Below the pieces are notes generated by a model, which worked only from the letters and a program-made list of their open reading frames with translations, ran no database searches and was not told the origin of the DNA. Shown one piece after another: positions 8,849 to 16,507 of a DNA stretch of 39,013 nt; position 1 is the first letter of the stretch; every line of letters begins with the position of its first letter. Position numbers and translations under genes: made by a program. Source of the stretch: Candidatus Pacearchaeota archaeon (GTDB lineage Archaea > Nanobdellota > Nanobdellia > Pacearchaeales > GW2011-AR1); contig JACOYL010000005.1 of the NCBI GenBank assembly GCA_016181895.1, positions 1 to 39,013 on the forward strand. The letters are read 5' to 3'.

Positions 8849-10159
8849 ATGAAAAATAAATCTCTAAATTTAGATTCACTTGATGGGTACGAATTTCAGG
8901 AACTTATAACTAAGATAATGCAGAAGAGAGGTTACAAACAATCAAGAGCAACTCCGAAGTCTAAGGATTTAGGTAAAGACATAATTATGGAAAATCAAAA
9001 AGGAGATGCAATAATTATTGAATGCAAACATCAAAATCTTGTCGGTCGTCCAGTCATTCAAAAATTACAAGGAGCAATGAGTCACGAGGAGAAACAAGAA
9101 CAGAAGAATAAAGTCAAAGGAATAATAGTTACTTCGGGAAGTTTCTCTAAAGATGCCTTAGAATATGTTAAAGAAATACATCAAGAAATTGAACTCATAG
9201 ACGGCAAAAAATTAAAGGATTTGTGTAAGGAATTAAAGGTAATTATAGAAAATGGAAAGGTACAAGTGATTACAAACAAATCTTTCAGAAATTTATCGGA
9301 GAAGAATGTGAAAGAAACTATATTGAAAGAATTTTCAAAGATATATTGGAGTAAAGAATGTTCTCCAAAAATAAAAATAAACTTCAGTCTAAATCCCGTA
9401 ATCTTCATAGAATATGATGTAAATTTTAATACTCATACTTCTGTAGGATGCATAGATAGATATTCCAAAAAAGGCGAAATGGGAGTAGAGGGGGTGACTG
9501 GAAAAGTTCTTTATGAAAATTTAGCCAAATTCTTTTTATCTGGAGACATTGATTTAGAAAATATAAAAAATGAAAATACAAAAATTCAATTTGAATTGTC
9601 TGAAGATGAAATTGAAGATAACGCGATTAATTACATCATAAGTGAACACACCCACGACGTTTACTACACTGGAAACAATAATAGGGGTTATCAAAAAACA
9701 TGTATACCAAAAAAGAGAGATATCTCAATAAAACAGGTTTTACCGGTTTATATACCCAATTGGAGAAGTCAAATAAGTTTAATGAAGATGGATTATTCTC
9801 AGAGATTCTACATAAAAGGCGAGAAATGGATGTATCTGGAAGATGAATTAAAAAAGTGCAAGATTTGTGGTGAAGAAAATAATTACAAAAAACTAAGTTT
9901 ATGCCCTGACTGTGGAAGGGTTGTTTGTGAAAATCATAGGATAATAGATTACTTAGATAAAAAAACTCCAGTCTGTGAACTCCACATTAAGCCATTTAGA
10001 TTATGGATACAGAAAAGAAATTTTGCCAAAAAAGAAAATTTAGAAGAGTATAAAAAATGGTGGATGTCAAGAAATTTTCTTCAAAAGTTATATGAAGATA
10101 AGATTGCTTTAGGTTTTGCAATAGGTATAACCACACTCTTAATCCTTTGGTTAATTTAA
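8849..10159 (+). CDS. Mrr-like PD-(D/E)XK endonuclease with a C-terminal Cys/His cluster and terminal TM helix
   Basis: YEFQELITKIMQKRGYKQSRATPKSKDLGKDIIM...AIIIECKHQN; CKICGE...CPDCGRVVCENH...CELH; terminal helix IALGFAIGITTLLILWLI. Confidence 0.8.
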   Translation: MKNKSLNLDSLDGYEFQELITKIMQKRGYKQSRATPKSKDLGKDIIMENQKGDAIIIECKHQNLVGRPVIQKLQGAMSHEEKQEQKNKVKGIIVTSGSFSKDALEYVKEIHQEIELIDGKKLKDLCKELKVIIENGKVQVITNKSFRNLSEKNVKETILKEFSKIYWSKECSPKIKINFSLNPVIFIEYDVNFNTHTSVGCIDRYSKKGEMGVEGVTGKVLYENLAKFFLSGDIDLENIKNENTKIQFELSEDEIEDNAINYIISEHTHDVYYTGNNNRGYQKTCIPKKRDISIKQVLPVYIPNWRSQISLMKMDYSQRFYIKGEKWMYLEDELKKCKICGEENNYKKLSLCPDCGRVVCENHRIIDYLDKKTPVCELHIKPFRLWIQKRNFAKKENLEEYKKWWMSRNFLQKLYEDKIALGFAIGITTLLILWLI

Positions 10160-10198
10160 AATTATAAAAATAAAAAGAATTTAAAAATCAAATAATTT

Positions 10199-11395
10199 TC
10201 ACAAACTCAGCAATTGAATCTTCTCGCTCGTCGCGCTGAAATTTGAAGCCATTATTGCCTGAATTCCAATTTCCTCGGCAGCGTCTATCAGCGAACCGGT
10301 TACAGAGCCGTCCATTACAATCGCCATCGGATTTCCTTCAATCCTTTTCAAAGACGAAGACACTGCGCGAGCGGAAACTTCCTTAATCATCTTGAAATTA
10401 GAATCAAGAATCAATGCTTTTCCAGAATCTTTGACTTCAGAGGAAAACTTTCTCAATCCTTCTTTTGTTTCTTCTGGAGAAAGTTTTGAAGAATTTGAAG
10501 TTGAAACTCTTGCAGTTTCTCCGGGGGCAATGCGTGGCTCTGAGCGTGTAGCATCGCCTTTCTCAAACCTGTCAAAACTCTTTCCCCTGAAAAACTCGTC
10601 GCTTGAGATTTTTTTCCTCAAAGCCATCCAGATTTCCTTTCCCATCAATTCCTCGACTTCCTTTCCATCGGGGGCAATCGCTATATCCTTTATTTTTGCA
10701 TTGTCAAGAACGTTTCTGGCTATGAGTTTTCCTCCTCGATCTCCGTCGACAAACAAGGTAATGTCTTTTTCCCTGCTCAATGCCTTTATTGAATCCGGAA
10801 GCTTTGTTCCGTTCATTGCAATGACGTTTCTGATTCCGTTCCTCAAAAGATTCATCACATCGGCGCGTCCTTCAACGACGATTATTTCCTTTCCAGATAA
10901 ATCTCCGGAAGGAAGTTTTTCATCTCCGTATTCCGCAATGTCAGATGTCCTTGAATGTTCCTTGATTTCCCTGGAAATTTCTCTGGAATCCGTGGAACCG
11001 TGAATTTCCTGCATTAATTTTTTCGCTCTTTCAATTATGTAATCCCTTTTGCTTCCTCTCACGTCTTCTATTCTTTCGATTTCTATCTGCGCATCAGTGG
11101 GACCGATTCTTTCAATCGTCTCGACGGCGGCTGCAATCAAAGTTGTTTCACTTTGATCCAAGGCAGTCGGAATTTTTATCTTTCCCGTTGTTTTCTTGTC
11201 CTTTCTTTCCAGTTCAACCTCGATTCTGCCGATTTTTCCCTCTTTTTGAAGCTCGCGCATTTCCAAATCCGCGCCAAGCAAACCTTCGGTTTGCCCGAAT
11301 ATTGCTCCGATTACGTCTGGTTTTTCCAAGGCTCCTTCTGCCGAAAAAATCGCATGTATCATGTATTTTATGGATACAGGACTTATTTTTGCCAT
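10199..11395 (-). CDS. dnaG: Archaeal DnaG-like primase (Toprim)
   Basis: KYMIHAIFSAEGALEKPDVIGAIFGQTEGLLG; Toprim VEGRADVMNLLRNGIRNVIAMNGTKLP, LFVDGDRGG. Confidence 0.95.
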   Translation of the reverse strand: MAKISPVSIKYMIHAIFSAEGALEKPDVIGAIFGQTEGLLGADLEMRELQKEGKIGRIEVELERKDKKTTGKIKIPTALDQSETTLIAAAVETIERIGPTDAQIEIERIEDVRGSKRDYIIERAKKLMQEIHGSTDSREISREIKEHSRTSDIAEYGDEKLPSGDLSGKEIIVVEGRADVMNLLRNGIRNVIAMNGTKLPDSIKALSREKDITLFVDGDRGGKLIARNVLDNAKIKDIAIAPDGKEVEELMGKEIWMALRKKISSDEFFRGKSFDRFEKGDATRSEPRIAPGETARVSTSNSSKLSPEETKEGLRKFSSEVKDSGKALILDSNFKMIKEVSARAVSSSLKRIEGNPMAIVMDGSVTGSLIDAAEEIGIQAIMASNFSATSEKIQLLSL

Positions 11396-11422
11396 TTTGT
11401 TATTTTATATGTTTAATTCAAA

Positions 11423-11530
11423 TAGAAAAATATCTGCTTGTTTCAGCTTCGCTGTCTTTCAAAGGCATAAGCCCGAATAAAGTGAACGTGATAATGATAT
11501 CTATGGTGAAATGTGATAGATATTTTTCTA
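11423..11530 (-). promoter_or_regulatory. Structured region upstream of dnaG with mutually exclusive inverted repeats
   Basis: Perfect 13-bp IR TAGAAAAATATCT (11423-11435)/AGATATTTTTCTA (11518-11530); competing 8-bp IR ATATCTAT (11497-11504)/ATAGATAT (11516-11523). Confidence 0.45.
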
Positions 11531-11600
11531 CTTCTGAAAAGAAAGAGGAAGCGGGTTTTTAAATGTTTTTGGATAATAAGATAATCAAAAAGATTATTAT

Positions 11601-12326
11601 TTATTCAATTTTCAAAACTTCTATTCTGTCAAGAAAGAGACTCGAAGGATTCCACTCCGGATTGACAAGTTTGACGAACTTTAATTTTGTGCCGGTGCAA
11701 CGTATTATTTTGATTGTTTTGCCTTTTATTGTGTCAACATTTCCGCAGTGCGTCCATTCGTCGGGAAGATTGTCATTGTTATGGTCTTCTGCAGTCAGAA
11801 TTTGAAGGGCAAGATAGTTGTTTTCATAATTCAATATCGTTAAAGAGATTTGTAATGTGCCCGTATGACTTAATATTGTCTGGTTGTGCTGTTTGAATGC
11901 GAATTGCATGTCCGAAGTTGGAGGCATCTCGCATTCATCTATTAAGCCGTTTGCATTCCACCAGTTGTCAACATAGTCTGATGAAAGATAAGGGGCATTT
12001 GAGCATCGTTTCTTGTCTGTTCCTTCTTTTAGCAGAAGCCTGTTTACAGGAACGTCTTCACACAACCCCTCTGGATTGCACATATTGGAGGTTTGCGCAC
12101 TTGGCTGAATGACTTCCGTTACGGCAATCATGTTGCATACACCTTCTGTGTTACAGAATTCATATTCATATTTGTCAGAAGATTTAATTATACCGCGTTC
12201 CAAAAATAAATTGCCGAAAAATTCCTTTATTTTTTCGAAGAAACTTTTTTCTTTTATTTCTTCAGCATAAACCAAGGGAATAACTGAGAAAATCAAAACA
12301 AGCAAAATTATCACGCTCTTTTTCAT
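11601..12326 (-). CDS. Secreted hypothetical protein (241 aa, start trimmed to MKKSVIILL)
   Basis: Signal peptide MKKSVIILLVLIFSVIPLVYAEE. Confidence 0.65.
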   Translation of the reverse strand: MKKSVIILLVLIFSVIPLVYAEEIKEKSFFEKIKEFFGNLFLERGIIKSSDKYEYEFCNTEGVCNMIAVTEVIQPSAQTSNMCNPEGLCEDVPVNRLLLKEGTDKKRCSNAPYLSSDYVDNWWNANGLIDECEMPPTSDMQFAFKQHNQTILSHTGTLQISLTILNYENNYLALQILTAEDHNNDNLPDEWTHCGNVDTIKGKTIKIIRCTGTKLKFVKLVNPEWNPSSLFLDRIEVLKIE

Positions 12327-12348
12327 CAAATAACTAGAAAACAACAAG

Positions 12349-12525
12349 TTATAATTTTTCCGATTGGAAGGTTTTCCCCTTGAATCCGTAAGGACAGTGC
12401 CTGCAATTGCTCTCGCAGCAATATCCCCTGTCTTTGTGGTATTTTTCCGTGAAGACAATCATTCCGTTTTCTTCATAATAATCAATTCCCTCTATCAATT
12501 CCGAATCTGTGTTTTGTTTGTTCAT
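12349..12525 (-). CDS. Small Cys-rich protein (58 aa), DUF5522-like
   Basis: MVFTEKYHKDRGYCCESNCRHCPYGFKG; start overlaps the upstream gene stop by ATGA. Confidence 0.7.
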   Translation of the reverse strand: MNKQNTDSELIEGIDYYEENGMIVFTEKYHKDRGYCCESNCRHCPYGFKGKTFQSEKL

Positions 12526-13103
12526 GTTAAACTTAGAATCCATTCCCATCCGTAAATTCCCGCAAATGCAACTATTGTGCTGAAGACAATGTTTCCCAAA
12601 ACCAAGGGAATCACGACTTTCATGTAAGGATATCTTGCCAATCCCAATGGAATCACGATGACATCGTTCGGAGCAGGGAAAAAGGCGCCGTAGAAAAACA
12701 GCAAAGTCGGCATAACCCATTTTGGTTTTTGCGAAGCCCATGAATGTATCTTATTGAAGATTCCAACAATTCTGCCGGATATGATTTCTCTTCCCTTGTA
12801 ACCAAGATAATATGTTGTCGAGTCCCCCAAAACCAATCCAATTCCTGAAGCGATTCCAAGCAAAAAAGGATTCAATCCTCCCGCGCCCAAGGTAAAAACA
12901 ACGAGATAATATGGAAATGGAAAAAGAACAGAAGTTCCTCCGAGAAGCGCGGATAAAAAAGTCAGCAAATATCCGTTTTCAACCCCTATCAAAGCCACGA
13001 TTTCCGTGGGAGGATAATTGTAAAGCAAGATGCTCCAAAGAACAAATACCAAAACCACGACAAAAGCAATCAGGAAATTCTTTTCTTTGTTCGTAAAAGC
13101 CAT
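12522..13103 (-). CDS. VTT/DedA-family membrane protein
   Basis: Multi-TM; GGTSVLFPFPYYLVVFTLGAGGLNPFLLGIASGIGLVLGDSTTYYLGYKG; FFPAPNDVIVIPLGLARYP. Confidence 0.8.
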   Translation of the reverse strand: MAFTNKEKNFLIAFVVVLVFVLWSILLYNYPPTEIVALIGVENGYLLTFLSALLGGTSVLFPFPYYLVVFTLGAGGLNPFLLGIASGIGLVLGDSTTYYLGYKGREIISGRIVGIFNKIHSWASQKPKWVMPTLLFFYGAFFPAPNDVIVIPLGLARYPYMKVVIPLVLGNIVFSTIVAFAGIYGWEWILSLT

Positions 13104-13150
13104 TACAGGAAATCTTCTCGGAAGTTTATATAATTATTGAGAAATATGAC

Positions 13151-13360
13151 GCTCGCCATCGGCTCGCTTTAATTGATGCCGTTCCAAATCGGCGTCCCGC
13201 ACGATTTTCCACTCGTTCCTGTTATCTTCCAAGATTATTTTAAAGCAATTTATCAGTTGAAAAAATTTATGAAATTTTTTGTACATTAGCAATTTTTTAG
13301 CGGAGAAATATGACGGGGTCTATTTCGTAGCCAAAGAAATATCGCGAGCCGAAGGCGAGC
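13151..13360. repeat. Separated inverted repeat, 16 of 17 positions, GC-rich arms
   Basis: GCTCGCCATCGGCTCGC (13151-13167) vs GCGAGCCGAAGGCGAGC (13344-13360); inner hairpin AAAAAATTT-ATG-AAATTTTTT at 13260-13280. Confidence 0.6.
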
Positions 13361-13371
13361 ACATTACTAAA

Positions 13372-13542
13372 TCAATGATTCAGCACGAGAACGATTGTAA
13401 AAGAAACAGAAAATAAAAACAAACTCCAAAGCGAAACAGCAAGTTGGTTTATGTCCCCTGCATTTTTCGCGAAGACGAAAAATGCGAGCAATCCGAGAAA
13501 AAAGAAAAATCCCGTGAGCATTCGGCGGAGGAGTTTATGCAT
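13372..13542 (-). CDS. Small two-TM membrane protein (56 aa, below the ORF-track cutoff)
   Basis: MHKLLRRMLTGFFFFLGLLAFFVFAKNAGDINQLAVSLWSLFLFSVSFTIVLVLNH*. Confidence 0.55.
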   Translation of the reverse strand: MHKLLRRMLTGFFFFLGLLAFFVFAKNAGDINQLAVSLWSLFLFSVSFTIVLVLNH

Positions 13543-13594
13543 TTCAAGATAAACATCAACAGCTTTTTAAATTAATTTATAGATATAAGGTTAA

Positions 13595-13751
13595 GCCCTG
13601 TTCGTCTAGAGGCCAAGGATACCACCCTCTCAATGCCGAAGTTTAATCGATGAGGTGATAACTTCTGTCTTGAATGACAGGCAAAATTTGAGAAATTTTT
13701 ATTTCTCAATAGGGAACGGTGGCGACCCGGGTTCGAATCCCGGACAGGGCG
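13595..13751 (+). tRNA. tRNA-Glu (CUC) with an 84-nt intron at 37/38
   Basis: GCCCTGT...ACAGGGC acceptor; GTCT/GGAT D-arm; CCACC/GGTGG anticodon stem with loop CUCUCA^C; CCGGG-TTCGAAT-CCCGG T-arm. Confidence 0.92.
13633..13716 (+). other. tRNA-Glu intron
   Basis: 3-nt bulges CA^A and AA^C flank CUCU/AGGG pairing; internal hairpins GAAGTT/AACTTC, CTGTC/GACAG and TTGAGAAAT/ATTTCTCAA. Confidence 0.85.
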
Positions 13752-13803
13752 TCGATTAATTATTTTCACAAACTTTTTTAAATAGGATTTTCCAATTTAA
13801 TGA

Positions 13804-14244
13804 ATGAACAAATTAACAGTCATAATTGTCGCACTACTTGTAATTGTCGGAGGTTTTTTGTTTTACAATCTTTCACAATCAAATAATTCCGACATAGTTT
13901 CCCTAGATGACGGCATAAGCGCCGGAAATTCCGGAGAAGTTTTCGGAGAAAGTGAAATGATTGCAGAAACTCCTGAACAAACAACAAATCCGAAAACTTA
14001 CGCCATTGAAATAAAAAGTTTTTCTTTTCAGAATCAAGAATTGACAATAAATTCCGGAGACACTGTTATATGGACGAACATGGATTCTGTGTCGCATACC
14101 ATAACTTCTGATTCCGGAAGCGAATTGAATTCAAATTATCTTTCAAAAAGCCAAAGCTATTCCCATACTTTCACGCAAGCAGGAACTTATGATTATCATT
14201 GCGCGCCTCATCCTTACATGAAGGGAAAAATAATCGTGAATTGA
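13804..14244 (+). CDS. Membrane-anchored cupredoxin (plastocyanin-like)
   Basis: N-terminal TM; DTVIWTNMDSVSHTITSDSG...YDYHCAPHPYMKGKIIV (His, Cys-x4-His type copper site). Confidence 0.88.
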   Translation: MNKLTVIIVALLVIVGGFLFYNLSQSNNSDIVSLDDGISAGNSGEVFGESEMIAETPEQTTNPKTYAIEIKSFSFQNQELTINSGDTVIWTNMDSVSHTITSDSGSELNSNYLSKSQSYSHTFTQAGTYDYHCAPHPYMKGKIIVN

Positions 14245-14251
14245 TAATAAA

Positions 14252-14602
14252 ATGGACAAGAACAAACTTCCTGTTTTCTTTTTGAGGCTCGGGATTGCAT
14301 TCGCATTTTTTTACGCCGCAACATCGAGTTTTCTTAATCCGGAAGCATGGTTTGGATTTTTTCCGGAGTTCATAAGAACTCTCCTCCCTGGAAATCTGAT
14401 GCTGAATTTTTTTTCAGTCGGCGAGATTTTTTTGGGACTGTGGCTTTTTTCAAACCACAAGATTTTTTACGCCGCAATCCTAAGCGCATTCATCATGGTT
14501 GGGATAATTGCGTTCAATTTAAATGCGATGTACATTGTTTTTAGGGACATCACGATTTTTTTTGCCTGCGTGGCTTTGGCTTTGATGACGAGGGGGAATT
14601 AA
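14252..14602 (+). CDS. DoxX-like membrane protein
   Basis: LRLGIAFAFFYAATSSFLNPEAWFGFFPEFIRTLL; multi-TM. Confidence 0.6.
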   Translation: MDKNKLPVFFLRLGIAFAFFYAATSSFLNPEAWFGFFPEFIRTLLPGNLMLNFFSVGEIFLGLWLFSNHKIFYAAILSAFIMVGIIAFNLNAMYIVFRDITIFFACVALALMTRGN

Positions 14603-14754
14603 TTTTTGTATCTGATGTCTTTGCGTGAGTTTTTCCCATCATATTCATTAGAGTCATTTTTTGAGAAGTGGCGGTAAAATTCAATTGCAAATCCCGTAGC
14701 AATAAAACCTATTACCGTTTCCAATTGCAATATCGCTTCCAATGTTTCATTCAT
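14599..14754 (-). CDS. Small TM protein (51 aa, below the ORF-track cutoff)
   Basis: MNETLEAILQLETVIGFIATGFAIEFYRHFSKNDSNEYDGKNSRKDIRYKN*; ATGA overlap with the upstream 65-aa ORF. Confidence 0.5.
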   Translation of the reverse strand: MNETLEAILQLETVIGFIATGFAIEFYRHFSKNDSNEYDGKNSRKDIRYKN

Positions 14755-14948
14755 TTTGTTTCAGGATATCTGAATATTTCACCATTTTTTTCAGCTTCTT
14801 CTCTGCTGAAGCCATAGTAATCTCTTTTTCTTTGCTCGTCGTCAGATTTTCTTTTTGCATATATTGATACTCCAAGAAATCCTAAAGATATTGAAAATAC
14901 ACTAATTAATAATAAAGTATCTTTTACAATCTCAACTAAATCTGTCAT
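14751..14948 (-). CDS. Small single-TM protein, 65 aa
   Basis: MTDLVEIVKDTLLLISVFSISLGFLGVSIYAKRKSDDEQRKRDYYGFSREE. Confidence 0.5.
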   Translation of the reverse strand: MTDLVEIVKDTLLLISVFSISLGFLGVSIYAKRKSDDEQRKRDYYGFSREEAEKNGEIFRYPETK

Positions 14949-14987
14949 GATTTTTTATAGACATTCACTTCTTAAATTTTATGATAA

Positions 14988-15108
14988 TGAGCCTACGAGG
15001 ATTTGAACCTCGGACCCCCGCCTCTCTTCGAGTTCTCGAGAGAGAATCATCCGCCGTCGAATGAGCTCCTATAAGAGCGGTGCTCTAACCAGGCTGAGCT
15101 ATAGGCTC
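14988..15108 (-). tRNA. tRNA-Ile (UAU) with a 46-nt intron at 37/38
   Basis: Reverse strand GAGCCTA-TA-GCTC-AGCCTGGTTA-GAGC-A-CCGCT-CTTATA^...^A-GGCGG-GGGTC-CGAGG-TTCAAAT-CCTCG-TAGGCTC-A; mature length 75 nt. Confidence 0.85.
15024..15069 (-). other. tRNA-Ile intron
   Basis: Bulge-helix-bulge: TA^G and AG^A bulges around CTT/AAG pairing, outer helix GAG/CTC. Confidence 0.75.
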
Positions 15109-15244
15109 CTCGAATTTCAAATTAATAATGATATTTAAAATTACCCATTTAATCCCACAAAATATTTATAAATTGAAACTGGCGTTTCTGCAAAATAAAA
15201 TTTCTTTCGGAAATATTTATAAACGATAAAACGATTGTTAATAA

Positions 15245-16123
15245 ATGCAAAAAGTTTTGGTGTTGATATTCCTGTGCTTTATTATATCTGGATATACCAT
15301 CATGCCTGTGGTTCTTGCAGACAATAAAGGCAAGGGAAATTCGGGAAATTCCATTACAGGTTCTGTAAGCGGTCCTAATTCTGGTTCTGGAAGTGATGAT
15401 TCTGATGATGAAGATAGGAATGAAATAAGAGAAAGAATAAGAGAAAAAACCGGAAAAATCGTTCGGGAAGTTGAAGGAAGATTCATTGACGCCGAAGGAA
15501 ACGAGATTAAATTCAAGAGAAAAATAACAATAAAAAATGGGGAAGTTGAGATTGAAACAAAATTGAAAATCGAGGGCAACGGATCAAATTTATCCATTCT
15601 GGATTCAGAAGGAATAAGGCACAGAATAAGAGTCACGCCCGAAAGATTAAGGGCCTTGTTGCAAGAAAGATTGAATGCAAACAACATAACAAATTTTTCA
15701 TTGGAGGAAGTAAAGCACAAGAACATTCCGAGAGTTGTTTATAAGATTAACTCTGAGCATCCAGGAAGATTCCTTGGGATTTTTAAAATAGCCTTGAGGG
15801 CTGAAACACAAGTAGACCCTGAAACAGGAGAAATTCTTGCCATTAACGGGCCTTGGTGGGCTTTCCTTGTCGCGGAGCAATTACCCGACGAAGACGCGGT
15901 TGTAGGAAATGAAACCCTTGCAGAAGAAGTTGTTGCCGACGACGATGAATTGGAAGACGAATTTGAAGACGTTGAAGTCGAGGTAGAGATTGAAGACAAT
16001 GAAGACGAATTAGAAGACGAAGATGAGAACGAAACCGAGGATGAAGACGAGGAAGAAAATGAAACTCTCATAACAGGAGAGGTTGTTGAAACACAGGAAG
16101 TTGAACCGATTGTTTTGAATTGA
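15245..16123 (+). CDS. Secreted protein with a Ser/Gly/Asp linker and highly acidic C-terminal tail
   Basis: Signal peptide MQKVLVLIFLCFIISGYTIMPVVLA; DELEDEFEDVEVEVEIEDNEDELEDEDENETEDEDEEENE tail; TATA-like TTTATAAA about 25 nt upstream of the ATG. Confidence 0.75.
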   Translation: MQKVLVLIFLCFIISGYTIMPVVLADNKGKGNSGNSITGSVSGPNSGSGSDDSDDEDRNEIRERIREKTGKIVREVEGRFIDAEGNEIKFKRKITIKNGEVEIETKLKIEGNGSNLSILDSEGIRHRIRVTPERLRALLQERLNANNITNFSLEEVKHKNIPRVVYKINSEHPGRFLGIFKIALRAETQVDPETGEILAINGPWWAFLVAEQLPDEDAVVGNETLAEEVVADDDELEDEFEDVEVEVEIEDNEDELEDEDENETEDEDEEENETLITGEVVETQEVEPIVLN

Positions 16124-16190
16124 TAAAAGATTTCTAATAAAAATTTTCGTGGATTTGATTTAAGGTTGGTTTGTGTGTGATTAAATAAAA

Positions 16191-16391
16191 TTATTGTTCA
16201 CTAATTTCACTTCTAGAAGTACTTTCCGCGAGGGCATAAGCAAATGTTGTTGTTGCGAAACTTCCAAATGCCCACAAAGCCCCATTAATATAATTTCCTC
16301 TAGCTAACTCGTCTATGGATTCATATCCACAAAATCCTGAAAGGAATTCGTTGATGAGAACGTTGTTAAAATCCCAATCTATACTTTTCAT
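16191..16391 (-). CDS. Hypothetical small protein, 66 aa
   Basis: Intergenic ORF without overlap to stronger genes. Confidence 0.35.
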   Translation of the reverse strand: MKSIDWDFNNVLINEFLSGFCGYESIDELARGNYINGALWAFGSFATTTFAYALAESTSRSEISEQ

Positions 16392-16507
16392 AAATTCTCT
16401 TATTAAAATCTTTTTTTAAAATTATGTATTCTCCACAATCCAATTTTCTTTTGCATTATATCCCCCAACACACTAATCCTTTTAAATTATTTTTGATTAT
16501 TTGAATC

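Noticed and set aside
11143-11562. 139-aa plus-strand ORF
   Set aside because: Antisense to dnaG and its leader, with low-complexity Phe/Ser/Leu composition and no domain signature.
13572-13769. 65-aa minus-strand ORF
   Set aside because: It is antisense to the intron-containing tRNA-Glu; its RRPVRDSNPGRHRS-type peptide is a classic tRNA-antisense translation.
14988-15108. Reading this tRNA as Lys(CUU) or a long-variable-arm Leu/Ser tRNA
   Set aside because: The D-stem GCTC/GAGC fixes numbering so that 34-36 is UAU; the extra sequence folds as a 37/38 BHB intron, not a variable arm.
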